From Microthrixaceae bacterium (GTDB lineage Bacteria > Actinomycetota > Acidimicrobiia > Acidimicrobiales > Iamiaceae): a stretch of DNA of 64,000 bases. Shown piece after piece: positions 41,384 through 50,047 of this stretch (its first letter is position 1; each line of letters starts with the position of its first letter). The DNA is taken from NCBI GenBank assembly GCA_016702505.1, contig JADJDU010000003.1:434001-498000 (forward strand), in the 5' to 3' direction. A program made the translations under genes and the position numbers. A model generated the notes under the pieces. The model did not search any database. It was not told where the DNA came from and saw only the letters and a program-made list of their open reading frames with translations.

Positions 41384-42546
41384 CTCTGAACCTCGACAAG
41401 TCCGCGTGGAAGAGTGTCGCGTTCGGCGATGTCGTCAACAACGTCAACGCAACCGTCCGTGACCTCGACGCGGCCGGCATCGACCGCGTCATCGCTATGG
41501 AACACATGGACCCCGGCGAGTTGAAAGTCGGCCGCTGGGGCTCCACAGACGACGGCACCACCTTCACCCGGCGCGTGAAACCTGGACAGACCCTCTTCGG
41601 CAAGCGTCGCGCCTATCAGCGCAAGGTCGCATACGCCGAGTTTGACGCCATCTGCTCCGGCGACATCTACACCTTCGAGGCTGACGAGAGCCAGCTTCTC
41701 GGAGAGTTCCTGCCCTTCCTCGTCCAGTCCAATGAGTTCTTCGACCACGCCCTCGACACCTCGGCGGGCTCGCTATCGCCACGCACAAACTGGCGCGACC
41801 TCGCCAACTATGAGTTCGACCTCCCGCCCCTCGACGAGCAGAAGCGCATCGCTGACCTCCTTTGGGCCATTGAGGTCGCGCGGGAATCGGCCAAGGGTGT
41901 CGCTCTGGGGCTTGCTGCCGTCATGTCGGAGACGTTCGAGGACGCGGCCGCGTCCGCTACGACCGCCCAGCTCTCCTCCTGGGTTGAACGAATCGACGCC
42001 GGACGAAGTCCCCGCGCTGCGAATGAGCCAGCCAATGACACTGAGTTGGGCGTTCTGAAAGTTAGTGCCGTGGGCCGCGACATCTTCGTGCCTCGGGAAA
42101 ACAAGCGGCTGCTCGACGCCGCAGACTTCCGCCTGGGCGACACCGTCCACGAGGGCGACGTGCTGGTTACCCGCGCCAACGCCGTCGTCGACAACGTCGC
42201 CCGACCATGCATGGTCGATCGCGAGTTTCCAAACCTCATGCTCAGCGACAAGACATTGCGCCTTGTTCCGCGACAAGGGTATCCGGGCCGCGTCCTGCTA
42301 GCGGCTCTCAGCGCTCCCCCCTACCGCGCATATGTGCGTGAGGTCGTCAACGGTACGGAGGCCAAGAACATCTCACAGGCGAAGATTCTGGCGGGGCCGG
42401 TCCCAGCGCTGAATGCGTCGGACGTCGAGTGGGTAGCTACTGCTCTTTCATCGATTGACACAGCGGCAGCAGCTGTTACTTCGGAGATCGACGGCCTTAT
42501 CGCTCTCAAGGGCTCGGTGCTTGCAGAAATCTTCGGAGGCAAATGA
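41380..42546 (+). CDS. hsdS: Type I specificity subunit HsdS
   Basis: A 388-aa protein with two target-recognition domains and two conserved helical regions. TRD1 spans about 10-145 (RVKPGQTLFGKRRAYQRKVA) and ends at LPPLDEQKRIADLL. TRD2 spans about 190-345 (LVTRANAVVDNVARPCMVDR) and ends in the C-terminal helix. It selects the DNA site for the HsdM and HsdR subunits. Start and stop overlap hsdM2 and hsdR. Confidence 0.93.
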   Translation: MTLNLDKSAWKSVAFGDVVNNVNATVRDLDAAGIDRVIAMEHMDPGELKVGRWGSTDDGTTFTRRVKPGQTLFGKRRAYQRKVAYAEFDAICSGDIYTFEADESQLLGEFLPFLVQSNEFFDHALDTSAGSLSPRTNWRDLANYEFDLPPLDEQKRIADLLWAIEVARESAKGVALGLAAVMSETFEDAAASATTAQLSSWVERIDAGRSPRAANEPANDTELGVLKVSAVGRDIFVPRENKRLLDAADFRLGDTVHEGDVLVTRANAVVDNVARPCMVDREFPNLMLSDKTLRLVPRQGYPGRVLLAALSAPPYRAYVREVVNGTEAKNISQAKILAGPVPALNASDVEWVATALSSIDTAAAAVTSEIDGLIALKGSVLAEIFGGK

Positions 42547-45482
42547 TGGCCCTGTTCAACGAGGCGAATACCGTCCGCGATTTCGTCCGCGATCTGGTGA
42601 CCTCGATCGATGTCCGGTTCGTTCCGGGCAACGAACTGCCACGCGGCACTGATGAGGTGATGTTGGAGGGTGCGGTCAAGGCGGCGCTCATTGATCTCAA
42701 TCCGGAGATCATGGCTGATCCGAGCAAGGCGGACGAGGTCATCCACACATTGCGGGCGATTCTCATCTCGGCCCGCACGACACCACACCCCGTGGTCGCT
42801 AACGAGGAGTTCATGGCGTGGCTGACCGGGCAGAAGTCGATGCCGTTCGGCCCGAACGGTGAGCACACCACCGTCAGGCTCATCGACTTTGACCACCTCG
42901 AGGACGATTCGTCGAACGATTGGGTGATCTCGACCGAGGTCCCGTTCCAGATCGGCCGGGTCGGCAAGCGATTCGACCTCGTGCTGTGGTGCAACGGGTT
43001 CCCGCTGGTGGTGGGTGAGGCGAAGACCCCGATCCGAGCCGCCTACTCCTGGATCGACGGCGCCGCGCAGGTACACGACGACTACGAGGCGAGCGTGCCG
43101 CAGTTCTTCGTGCCCAACGTGTTGTCGTTCGCGACCGAGGGCAAGGACTTCCGCTACGGCTCGGTCGGGATGCCGGTCGAGTTGTGGGGTCCGTGGCGGG
43201 AGGACGAGTCCGACCCGGACGCACCGGCGAAGGTCGGGCTCGAGGTCGTCAAGGACGCCGTGAACGGAGTACTCAAGCCGGCGGCCGTGTTGGATTTCCT
43301 GCGGTTCTTCACCGTCTACGCGACTGACAAGAAGCACCGCAAGATCAAGATGATCGCCCGGTTCCAACAGTTCCAGGGCACGAACCTGATCGTGCAGCGG
43401 GTGCTGCACGGGAAGATCAAGCAGGGTCTGATCTGGCACTTCCAGGGATCGGGCAAGTCGCTGCTAATGGTGTTCACCGCGTTGAAGCTGCGGGCCATGG
43501 CCGAGCTGACCAACCCGACGATCCTGATCGTGGTCGACCGCATCGACCTTGACACCCAGATCACCGGCACCTTCAACGCCTCCGACGTGCCCGGGCTGGT
43601 GTCAACGGATTCGCGCAAGGAACTCCAGACCCTGCTGAGTCAGGGTGCGCGCAAGATCATCATCACTACGATCCACAAGTTCGGCGAGGCCGAGGGCGTG
43701 CTGGACGATAGGCAGAACATCATCGCGATGGTCGATGAGGCGCACCGGTCCCAGGAGGGTGACTACGGGCAGAAGATGCGCGAGGCGCTGCCCAACGCGT
43801 TCCTGTTCGGGCTGACCGGGACTCCGATCAACAAGCGCGACCGCAACACGTTCATGTGGTTCGGGTCGCCGGAGGACGAAGGCGGCTACCTGTCGCGCTA
43901 CACGTTTCAGGACTCCATCCGTGACGGCGCAACCTTGCCGCTGCACTTCGAGCCGCGCCTGTCCGAGATCCATCTCGATCAGGAGAAGATCGACGCCGCG
44001 TTCGAGGAGCTCGCTGCCGACCGCAACCTGACCGAGGGCGAGAAGATCACGCTGTCGAAGAGGGCCGCCTCGATCGAGGTGCTCATCAAGGCACCCGACC
44101 GCATCCACCAGGTCGCCGCCGACGTGGTCGAGCACTTCACGACCAAGGTCGAGCCGGAAGGGTTCAAGGCCCAGCTCGTTGCCTACGACAAGGCGTCGTG
44201 CGTTGCCTACAAGGAAGCCCTCGACACGATGCTGCCGCCTGAGGCGTCGACCATCGTGATGTCGAAATCCCGCACCGATCCGGCATCGTGGGCGAAGTGG
44301 ACGCCCGGCGCCGAGGACCTGGAACAGGTCGTTGCTCGATTCAACGACCCAGCCGATCCGCTGAAGATCATCATCGTGACGGCGAAGCTGTTGACCGGGT
44401 TTGATGCGCCGATCTTGCAGACGCAGTACCTCGACAAGCCGCTCAAGGAGCACACGCTCCTGCAGGCCATCACCCGCACCAACCGGGTCTATCCGCCGAA
44501 TAAGACGCACGGCCTGATCGTCGACTACCTCGGCATCTTCGACGACGTCGCCAAGTCACTCGCGTTCGACGAGACCACCGTCCAGCAGGTCATCTCCAAC
44601 ATCGAGGAGCTGAAGAAGCGGCTCGCACCTGCGATGGCGACCGCCATCGCGTTCTTCCCCGGCGTCGACCGCACCATCGGTGGCTACGAGGGACTCATCC
44701 AGGCACAGGCCGCTATCGCCGACGACACCATCAAGGACGCGTTCGGGTCGGCATACAGCGTGGTGTCTCAGTTGTGGGAGGCGCTCAGCCCCGACCCGAT
44801 GCTCAAGCCGCACCGCGACGATTACAAGTGGCTCACTGACGTGTACGAGTCGGTGCGGCCCGCCGACATCACTGGTCGGCTGGTGTGGCATGCGCTGGGG
44901 GCCAAAACCATCGAGCTGATCAACGAGAACATCCAGGTCGAGATCCCCCAGGGTGCAGAGACCATCGTTCTCGACGCCCAGACCATCGAAGACCTGATGA
45001 CCGGCACGCGCAAGGACGTGCCGCTCAAGGAGATCGAGAAGCAGATCACCGCCCGCATCGCCAAGCACCTCAACAACCCGGTCTTCATCGAGCTCGGACA
45101 GCGCCTCAATGCGCTGCGCGAGAAGTACGCCGACATCCAGCAGTCCAGCCTCGACTTCCTCCGGGAACTGCTCGAGCTGGCCAAAGACACCGTCGCCGCC
45201 GAGAAGGCCGAGGAGCTCATCCCCCGCGAGGAGAAGGGCAAAGCCGCCCTCACCGAACTCTTCGAGGCGCTCAAGGGAGACGAGACCCCGATCATCGTCT
45301 CCAACGTGGTCGACCGCATCGACGACGTCGTCCGAGCCGTCCGCTTCGACGGATGGCAGTCGACCATCGCCGGCGACCAGGAGGTCCGCAAGGCCCTGCG
45401 CCAGACCCTTTACGTCCAGTTCAAGATCCGTGACAACGACGTCTTTGAGAAGGCCCTCGGCTACGTCCGTGAGTACTACTAG
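42543..45482 (+). CDS. hsdR: Type I restriction endonuclease HsdR
   Basis: A 979-aa translocase-nuclease. The N-terminal PD-(D/E)xK domain has RFDLVLW (Asp 145) and GEAK (Glu 159, Lys 161). The SF2 motor has Walker A HFQGSGKS near 299-306, VDEAH at 397-401 and LTGTP near 421, then AKLLTGFDAP and TRTNR of motifs V-VI. A long helical C-terminus binds the methylase. It cleaves unmodified DNA after translocation. The start is a double ATG (42543, 42546). Confidence 0.96.
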   Translation: MMALFNEANTVRDFVRDLVTSIDVRFVPGNELPRGTDEVMLEGAVKAALIDLNPEIMADPSKADEVIHTLRAILISARTTPHPVVANEEFMAWLTGQKSMPFGPNGEHTTVRLIDFDHLEDDSSNDWVISTEVPFQIGRVGKRFDLVLWCNGFPLVVGEAKTPIRAAYSWIDGAAQVHDDYEASVPQFFVPNVLSFATEGKDFRYGSVGMPVELWGPWREDESDPDAPAKVGLEVVKDAVNGVLKPAAVLDFLRFFTVYATDKKHRKIKMIARFQQFQGTNLIVQRVLHGKIKQGLIWHFQGSGKSLLMVFTALKLRAMAELTNPTILIVVDRIDLDTQITGTFNASDVPGLVSTDSRKELQTLLSQGARKIIITTIHKFGEAEGVLDDRQNIIAMVDEAHRSQEGDYGQKMREALPNAFLFGLTGTPINKRDRNTFMWFGSPEDEGGYLSRYTFQDSIRDGATLPLHFEPRLSEIHLDQEKIDAAFEELAADRNLTEGEKITLSKRAASIEVLIKAPDRIHQVAADVVEHFTTKVEPEGFKAQLVAYDKASCVAYKEALDTMLPPEASTIVMSKSRTDPASWAKWTPGAEDLEQVVARFNDPADPLKIIIVTAKLLTGFDAPILQTQYLDKPLKEHTLLQAITRTNRVYPPNKTHGLIVDYLGIFDDVAKSLAFDETTVQQVISNIEELKKRLAPAMATAIAFFPGVDRTIGGYEGLIQAQAAIADDTIKDAFGSAYSVVSQLWEALSPDPMLKPHRDDYKWLTDVYESVRPADITGRLVWHALGAKTIELINENIQVEIPQGAETIVLDAQTIEDLMTGTRKDVPLKEIEKQITARIAKHLNNPVFIELGQRLNALREKYADIQQSSLDFLRELLELAKDTVAAEKAEELIPREEKGKAALTELFEALKGDETPIIVSNVVDRIDDVVRAVRFDGWQSTIAGDQEVRKALRQTLYVQFKIRDNDVFEKALGYVREYY

Positions 45483-45869
45483 GACCTGGCCACTCTCCCG
45501 CGACGGCGATCCCCGTACTTGAGGCGAGATGTCATCGACGACGGCTGCCTCCTCTGCAGCGAGACAAGCCTCACCATTGCCCCGTCGCGTCGTTGCCGAC
45601 TACCTGCGCGAGCGATGGGGCGCCATCGCGATCGAGCACCTCGTGTGAGCCGGCCGTGTGGCACGAAGGAGCCGCGCCGGCGTCGTGGCGGACGAACACT
45701 GCGCCAAGCTGAGAGCGCTGGGCCGGTTCCCCCGCCTTTCGGCGTGCCACATTCGTGCCACAACGAAAAGAATTTCAGCGGATCGGGACGGACGGGCTGA
45801 TACCAGGAAAACGGTCCTGACCAGCCCGTATGCCCGTCGGCCCAGGTCAGCGGATCGGGCCTTATCGAA
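45483..45869. other. Non-coding right end of the element
   Basis: No credible gene. It holds the right integrase arm sites at 45744-45761 and the approach to attR. Open frames here lack start signals and family features. Confidence 0.6.
45744..45761 (+). promoter_or_regulatory. Right integrase arm site (paired GTGCCAC)
   Basis: GTGCCAC-ATTC-GTGCCAC, same orientation and spacing as the left copy at 26575-26592, about 108 bp inside attR. Confidence 0.65.
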
Positions 45870-45910
45870 TTCCCAAGCTGAATACGGGAGTTCGATTCTC
45901 CTCACCCGCT
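45870..45910 (+). repeat. attR: displaced 3' end of the original tRNA-Gly gene
   Basis: It repeats 26460-26500 with one mismatch (C45905 against T26495). Its CACCCGC would pair perfectly with the tRNA 5' end GCGGGTG, so this is the ancestral 3' half. Only the tail of the tRNA is present, so it is not a functional tRNA. Confidence 0.93.
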
Positions 45911-45918
45911 CCACACGA

Positions 45919-45959
45919 AAGGCCCAGGTCAGCCCCGGCTTCCGGGCAACCTGGGCCTT
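45919..45959 (+). terminator. Original terminator of the tRNA-Gly gene
   Basis: AAGGCCCAGGT (45919-45929) pairs with ACCTGGGCCTT (45949-45959) right after attR. Before integration it would have followed the tRNA directly. Confidence 0.7.
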
Positions 45960-46100
45960 CGTCGTACCGGGGCCGAACCGGCGGCGTGACCCTAACGTGA
46001 CCCTACGGATCGGTCATCTCGCTCCGCCGCTGGCCGCAGCGTGATCCCGATCGCGGCGTGCGAGCGACAGTGGAGCGATGAGGTCATCGGGGATGCGACG

Positions 46101-46687
46101 GTGAGCGCTGGTGGGGCAGCCGGCGACGAGCGGGACGATGTGACGCTCGTCGCGGCCGTCGCCGCTGGCGACGCCGCTGCGCTCCGGGTCCTCTACGAGG
46201 CCCGAGGGTGGATCGGCCGTGGTTGGTCGCCCGACTGCGGGCCCGTTGCTGGGACGATGCGCTGGTGGCCGATGCGGTCCAGGACACCTTCCTGGCGGTG
46301 TGGCGGGGCGCTGCCCGATGGCGAGCTGACGGCGATGTCGGTGCGTGGATCTGGGGGATCGGCGTGCGCCAGCTCGTCACCCACCTGCGCCGGGCCGGTC
46401 GTCACGCCCGACCGGCACCGTTCTCGTCGCAGGGCGATGTGGTGAGCACCGAGGAGCGGGTGCTGGAGTCGATCGACCTCGGCGAGGCGGGGGCGGTGCT
46501 GGCGTCACTCTCACCAGAGTTGATGGAGGTGGTGCAGGCGATGGTCTTCGACGGCCTGACGGCGAAGGAGACGGGGCGGATGCTCGGTGTCCCCGAGGGA
46601 ACGGTGAAGGGCCGGATGCGCAAGGCCAAGACCGTCCTGCGAACCGAGCTGGCTGGCACGTCGTTGCAGGTGGGAGATCTCCGATGA
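46101..46687 (+). CDS. ECF-type sigma factor (frameshifted)
   Basis: About 195 aa over two frames. GTG 46101 gives SAGGAAGDERDDVTLVAAVA and ALRVLYEARG; a base is lost at the GGG of 46206-46208; the next frame continues PWLVARLRARCWDDALVADA, VQDTFLAVWRGAARW (region 2) and later LTAKETGRMLGVPEGTVKGR (region 4 HTH). ECF sigma factors direct RNA polymerase to stress promoters. The stop overlaps the start of the anti-sigma gene, which supports the reading. The upstream 45960-46100 shows no other gene. Confidence 0.82.
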
Positions 46688-47541
46688 GCGCCTGGCACAT
46701 CGACGACGCGGTGGCAGCCGCCTACGGCGAGCGCGGGCTCGACCCCGTCCAGCGGGCATCGGTCGAAGCGCATGCCGTGCGGTGCGAAGCGTGCCGCGCC
46801 GTCCTGGGAGCCGGCGCGACGGGACCGATCAACAGCCAGCGATCGCCCGATCTCGACCTCGAACACCTGTGGGCCCGCGTCGAGGCCGCGGTCTCGACCC
46901 CTGAGGTCGGTCGCAGCGGGCGGGCGTTGCTCCGGCTCGGCGTGTCGATGTCGGACGTGGTGGTGACGCGCGTGGTCGCCGCGCAGAGCCGGCAGTGGAC
47001 CATCGCCACCATGCTGGTGCTCGCCGTCACTGCGGTGGCGGCAGTGCTCGGTCCGGTCGACTCGGCCCACGCGGCCTTCCTGGTCGTGGCGCCGCTGCTC
47101 CCTGCCCTCGGCGTCGCCGCCACCTACCGGCTCGTACCCCACGGGATCGACCTGCTCGAGCGGGCGGCGCCCTTCTCCCCGGCGCGGATGCTGCTGTGGC
47201 GCACCGCGTACGTCGTGGTGACGGCGGTACCGGTCGCCGTTGCAGTGGGGGCGATGGTCCTTCACCACCCCGGGGCGGCAGTGAGCTGGCTGCTCCCGGC
47301 TCTGGCCTGCACGTTGTGCGTCGCCGCCGCCGCGACCTGGCACGATCCCGTCCGGCCTGCGGCGCTCGTCGCCCTGGGATGGACGGCGGTGGTCGTCGCC
47401 TGGCAGGTGCGCGACACGCCCTGGGCCGTCACCACCGCTCCGACACAACTCGTTGCGATCGCCGTCTCGGTCGGAGCAGCGCTGCTCCTCCACCATCGAC
47501 TTTCGAGCGACCCGGCCCCGTCCGCCGTCAGCAGCACATGA
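46684..47541 (+). CDS. Membrane anti-sigma factor with zinc-finger motif
   Basis: A 285-aa protein. The N-terminus has the HxxxCxxC pattern of zinc anti-sigma domains (His 30, Cys 34, Cys 37), followed by about six transmembrane helices from residue 108 on. It should hold the sigma factor inactive until an envelope signal arrives. ATG 46684 overlaps the sigma stop (ATGA). The long multi-helix part is unusual; most such anti-sigmas have one helix. Confidence 0.8.
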   Translation: MSAWHIDDAVAAAYGERGLDPVQRASVEAHAVRCEACRAVLGAGATGPINSQRSPDLDLEHLWARVEAAVSTPEVGRSGRALLRLGVSMSDVVVTRVVAAQSRQWTIATMLVLAVTAVAAVLGPVDSAHAAFLVVAPLLPALGVAATYRLVPHGIDLLERAAPFSPARMLLWRTAYVVVTAVPVAVAVGAMVLHHPGAAVSWLLPALACTLCVAAAATWHDPVRPAALVALGWTAVVVAWQVRDTPWAVTTAPTQLVAIAVSVGAALLLHHRLSSDPAPSAVSST

Positions 47542-47551
47542 AGGAGCACCC

Positions 47552-48418
47552 ATGCCCAGCACCGTCCGCGTCTCGCACGTGACCCGCCGCTACGGCCCGG
47601 TCGCCGTCCTCGACGACGTCAGCTTCGACCTCGCCCCGGGAATCACCGCGCTGTTGGGCCCCAACGGCGCGGGCAAGACGACGCTGCTCGGGTTGCTGAG
47701 TACCGCGTCCCGAGCCGACGAGGGCGAGATCACGGTTCTCGGACATCGCACCGACGGCCCGCTGGCCGAGCGCACCGAGATCCGTCGCCGGTTGGGCTTC
47801 CTTCCCCAGGAGGTCCGGTTCCCTGCTGGGATGACAGCCTTCGGGTTCCTCGACTACATCGCGGTGCTCAAGGAGTGGGATGACAGCTCCGCTCGCCACG
47901 CCGAGGTACGGCGGGTGCTCGCGCTCGTCGCGCTGGACGACCGCCCCACGATCAAGGTGCGGAAGCTCTCGGGTGGCCAGCGCCGCAGATTGGCCTTCGC
48001 CCAGTCGCTCATCGGCGACCCGGACCTGCTGATCCTCGACGAGCCCACCACCGGCCTCGACCCAGAACAGCGGGCGATGTTCCGGGCCACCTTGTCGGAA
48101 CGAGCCCGCGCCGGCACCGTGCTGCTGGCCACCCACCAGACCGAGGACGTCGCTGCGGTGTGCGACCGGGTGATCGTCCTCGTAGGCGGGCGCCTGGCCT
48201 ACGACGGCGACGTCGCCGGGTTCGTAGCGTCGGCCCGAGACCGGGTGTGGCTCCACGACCGACCGGTTGCCGACGCGGTGGCGACCTGGCGCGACCCGGC
48301 TGGTGGGGTGCGATCCGTCGGCGGAACGCCCCCGACCGGAGCACAGGCGGTGCCACCGACCGTCGAGGACGCCTACCTGCTCCTCGTCGGGCCTGCTGCG
48401 ATGGAGGGGGCGGCATGA
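47552..48418 (+). CDS. ABC transporter ATP-binding protein
   Basis: A 288-aa ATPase with Walker A GPNGAGKT at 36-43, signature LSGGQ at 139-143, Walker B LLILDEP near 159-165 and the switch His in LLATHQ near 195. The C-terminal 70 residues form an extra domain. It is of the CcmA/NatA-like exporter type. It starts at ATG 47552 with AAGGAG upstream, and its stop overlaps the permease gene. Confidence 0.92.
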   Translation: MPSTVRVSHVTRRYGPVAVLDDVSFDLAPGITALLGPNGAGKTTLLGLLSTASRADEGEITVLGHRTDGPLAERTEIRRRLGFLPQEVRFPAGMTAFGFLDYIAVLKEWDDSSARHAEVRRVLALVALDDRPTIKVRKLSGGQRRRLAFAQSLIGDPDLLILDEPTTGLDPEQRAMFRATLSERARAGTVLLATHQTEDVAAVCDRVIVLVGGRLAYDGDVAGFVASARDRVWLHDRPVADAVATWRDPAGGVRSVGGTPPTGAQAVPPTVEDAYLLLVGPAAMEGAA

Positions 48419-49323
48419 CCGCCGCCGAGTCCCTCCCGACCGTCACGGTGGCCGAACCGGGCCGGCCGCCGTGGGTCGAACTGGCCCGCATCGAGGTCCG
48501 CCGCTACTTCGGTCGCCCCGCTTTCCTCATCGGGTTGGCTCTCACCTACGCCGCGCTCCTCCCCTACCTCGACGGCGACGAGCCGACCGACGAGCTGTCG
48601 ATGATCGCCCCGGCCGCCCTGCTCGGGATGGTCGGCATCAGTGTGAGCGCGCATCGGGTGTGGGCGTCGGACCGCTGCGCCGAGGCCGCCGGCCCGACCC
48701 CGCTCGTCCAGGCATCCCGCACCATCGGGCACCTGGCCGCCTGCCTCGTACCGTTCCTGGCCGGCCTCGGGTTCGTGCTCGTGACGCTGTTGCGGGCACG
48801 CTCGGTGCCGACCGTTCACGGCGGGTACGCAGAGATGATGTCGGACGGGTGGGTGGCTGCGGTGTGGCTCGCCCTCGGCGCCGTGAGCTGCCTGGGCGGA
48901 CCGGTCCTCGGTGTCGTCGTGGCCCGCAAGACCAAGCGAGCCGCGGCACCGATCGTCACCACCGGCGGCCTCGTCGTGGCGGTGATCGTGTTCCAGGGCC
49001 TGTTCGAACCGCTCCGCCGGGTCCGCGTGGTGCTCCCCTGGACCTATTGGGGTGGCCCGTTCGGTATCGACGGCGACCCACAGAGATCGGTCGTGCTCAC
49101 CGGCTCACCGGGGTGGTGGCTGGCCTACCTGCTCGTGCTGTGCGCGATCGGAGCGGTGGTCGCGGTCAGGGCCGATGTCGAGGCCCGGACGGCCAGGAGT
49201 CGGTCTGCCCTATTCGTCCTGGCCGGGTTGGCGGTGGTTGCCGTGGTGCTCGCCATGTTCACCGGGACGGCCGAGACGATCGTGAGCCCGGTGCCCGGGG
49301 GCGCGCTCTCAGAGGGTGGATGA
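48415..49323 (+). CDS. ABC transporter permease
   Basis: A 302-aa membrane protein with about six helices (LIGLALTYAALLPYL, IAPAALLGMVGISVSA, LACLVPFLAGLGFVLV-like and others). No named family was recognised, but the overlap with the ATPase gene (ATGA) and the topology fit an ABC-2-like permease. The substrate is unknown. Confidence 0.78.
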   Translation: MTAAESLPTVTVAEPGRPPWVELARIEVRRYFGRPAFLIGLALTYAALLPYLDGDEPTDELSMIAPAALLGMVGISVSAHRVWASDRCAEAAGPTPLVQASRTIGHLAACLVPFLAGLGFVLVTLLRARSVPTVHGGYAEMMSDGWVAAVWLALGAVSCLGGPVLGVVVARKTKRAAAPIVTTGGLVVAVIVFQGLFEPLRRVRVVLPWTYWGGPFGIDGDPQRSVVLTGSPGWWLAYLLVLCAIGAVVAVRADVEARTARSRSALFVLAGLAVVAVVLAMFTGTAETIVSPVPGGALSEGG

Positions 49324-49972
49324 CAACGTGGCGGGGCGCGTCGGAGGGACGCTCCGCTACCTCCTCATCGCGACACAGTGGTCGTTCCTGGCCGGAGCCG
49401 CGCTCCTGGTAGCCGGCGGCGTCGCCCTCGTGGCGAGGTGGCCGAACGCACTCTGGCCGTTGCACGGCGCCGCCCTGGGGCTGGTCATGGGAGCAGCTGC
49501 GGTCGCCGTCGACGAGCGTTGCGCGCTCGTGGTGGACGTCAGCCCCCGCCCGCTCTGGTGGCGGACCGCGGTCAGGTCCGTCGGCCCGACGATCCTCATT
49601 TTGGTGTGGGCTGCCGTTCACTGGGTGCTCCGGGCCCCTCTACCCGACCACCTCGAGGTCCTCATCCTGCAAGGCGTGGTCGCCGCAGGGCTCGGGTTCG
49701 GGCTCGCCACCGCCGCCCGGGCCGCCGGCCACAGCGAACCAGGAGCGGTCCTCGCCGCGACAGCAGTCCCGTTGGTCGCAGGGGCGGCACTCGCCCGCCC
49801 CTTCGAGACCGACCTGCCGCTGTTCCCCGTCTGGCCGCACGAGGACTGGGGCCGAGCGGCGCTCATCTGGGCGGTGCTGGGCACGGCGGCCGCGCTCGTC
49901 GCCGGACGGGCCTTGTGGCGGGATGCCCGGCAGCGCCGAGCCGTCGGCGGCGCGCATCTTCGAGATCGGTGA
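49316..49972 (+). CDS. Membrane protein of the sigma/ABC operon
   Basis: A 218-aa protein with about six helices (YLLIATQWSFLAGAALLVAG, ALWPLHGAALGLVMGAAAVA, and more). It starts at GTG 49316, overlapping the permease stop. It may be a second permease subunit. No motif gives a function. Confidence 0.7.
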   Translation: MDDNVAGRVGGTLRYLLIATQWSFLAGAALLVAGGVALVARWPNALWPLHGAALGLVMGAAAVAVDERCALVVDVSPRPLWWRTAVRSVGPTILILVWAAVHWVLRAPLPDHLEVLILQGVVAAGLGFGLATAARAAGHSEPGAVLAATAVPLVAGAALARPFETDLPLFPVWPHEDWGRAALIWAVLGTAAALVAGRALWRDARQRRAVGGAHLRDR

Positions 49973-50047
49973 TCCCGGATCGGCGATCGGAGCGACAGAG
50001 CAGTCAAGACCCGAAGCCTTCGGGCCCGTCCCGCACCTGGAGGAACC

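Larger units (their letters stand above)
26460..45910. mobile_element. Integrative element at tRNA-Gly(CCC), about 19.4 kb
   Basis: The 3' part of the tRNA gene (26460-26500) is repeated at 45870-45910, with 35 identical bases, one mismatch, then CCGCT. The integrase gene lies 122 bp inside the left end. Both ends carry paired GTGCCAC arm sites. Cargo includes a MobF relaxase gene (broken), an excisionase-like gene and restriction or defence genes. No type IV secretion genes are seen, so it is a mobilisable or decayed element rather than a self-transmissible one. Confidence 0.93.

Noticed and set aside
45519..45800. Open frames in the right end of the element
   Set aside because: They cover the integrase arm sites, show no family features and lack start signals.
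45870..45910. Second tRNA gene at the right end
   Set aside because: Only the 3' half is present; there is no 5' acceptor strand, D arm or complete anticodon stem, so it is attR.
26430..45910. Complete integrative conjugative element or prophage
   Set aside because: No type IV secretion, structural phage or lysis genes are visible; only integration, a broken relaxase and accessory genes are present.
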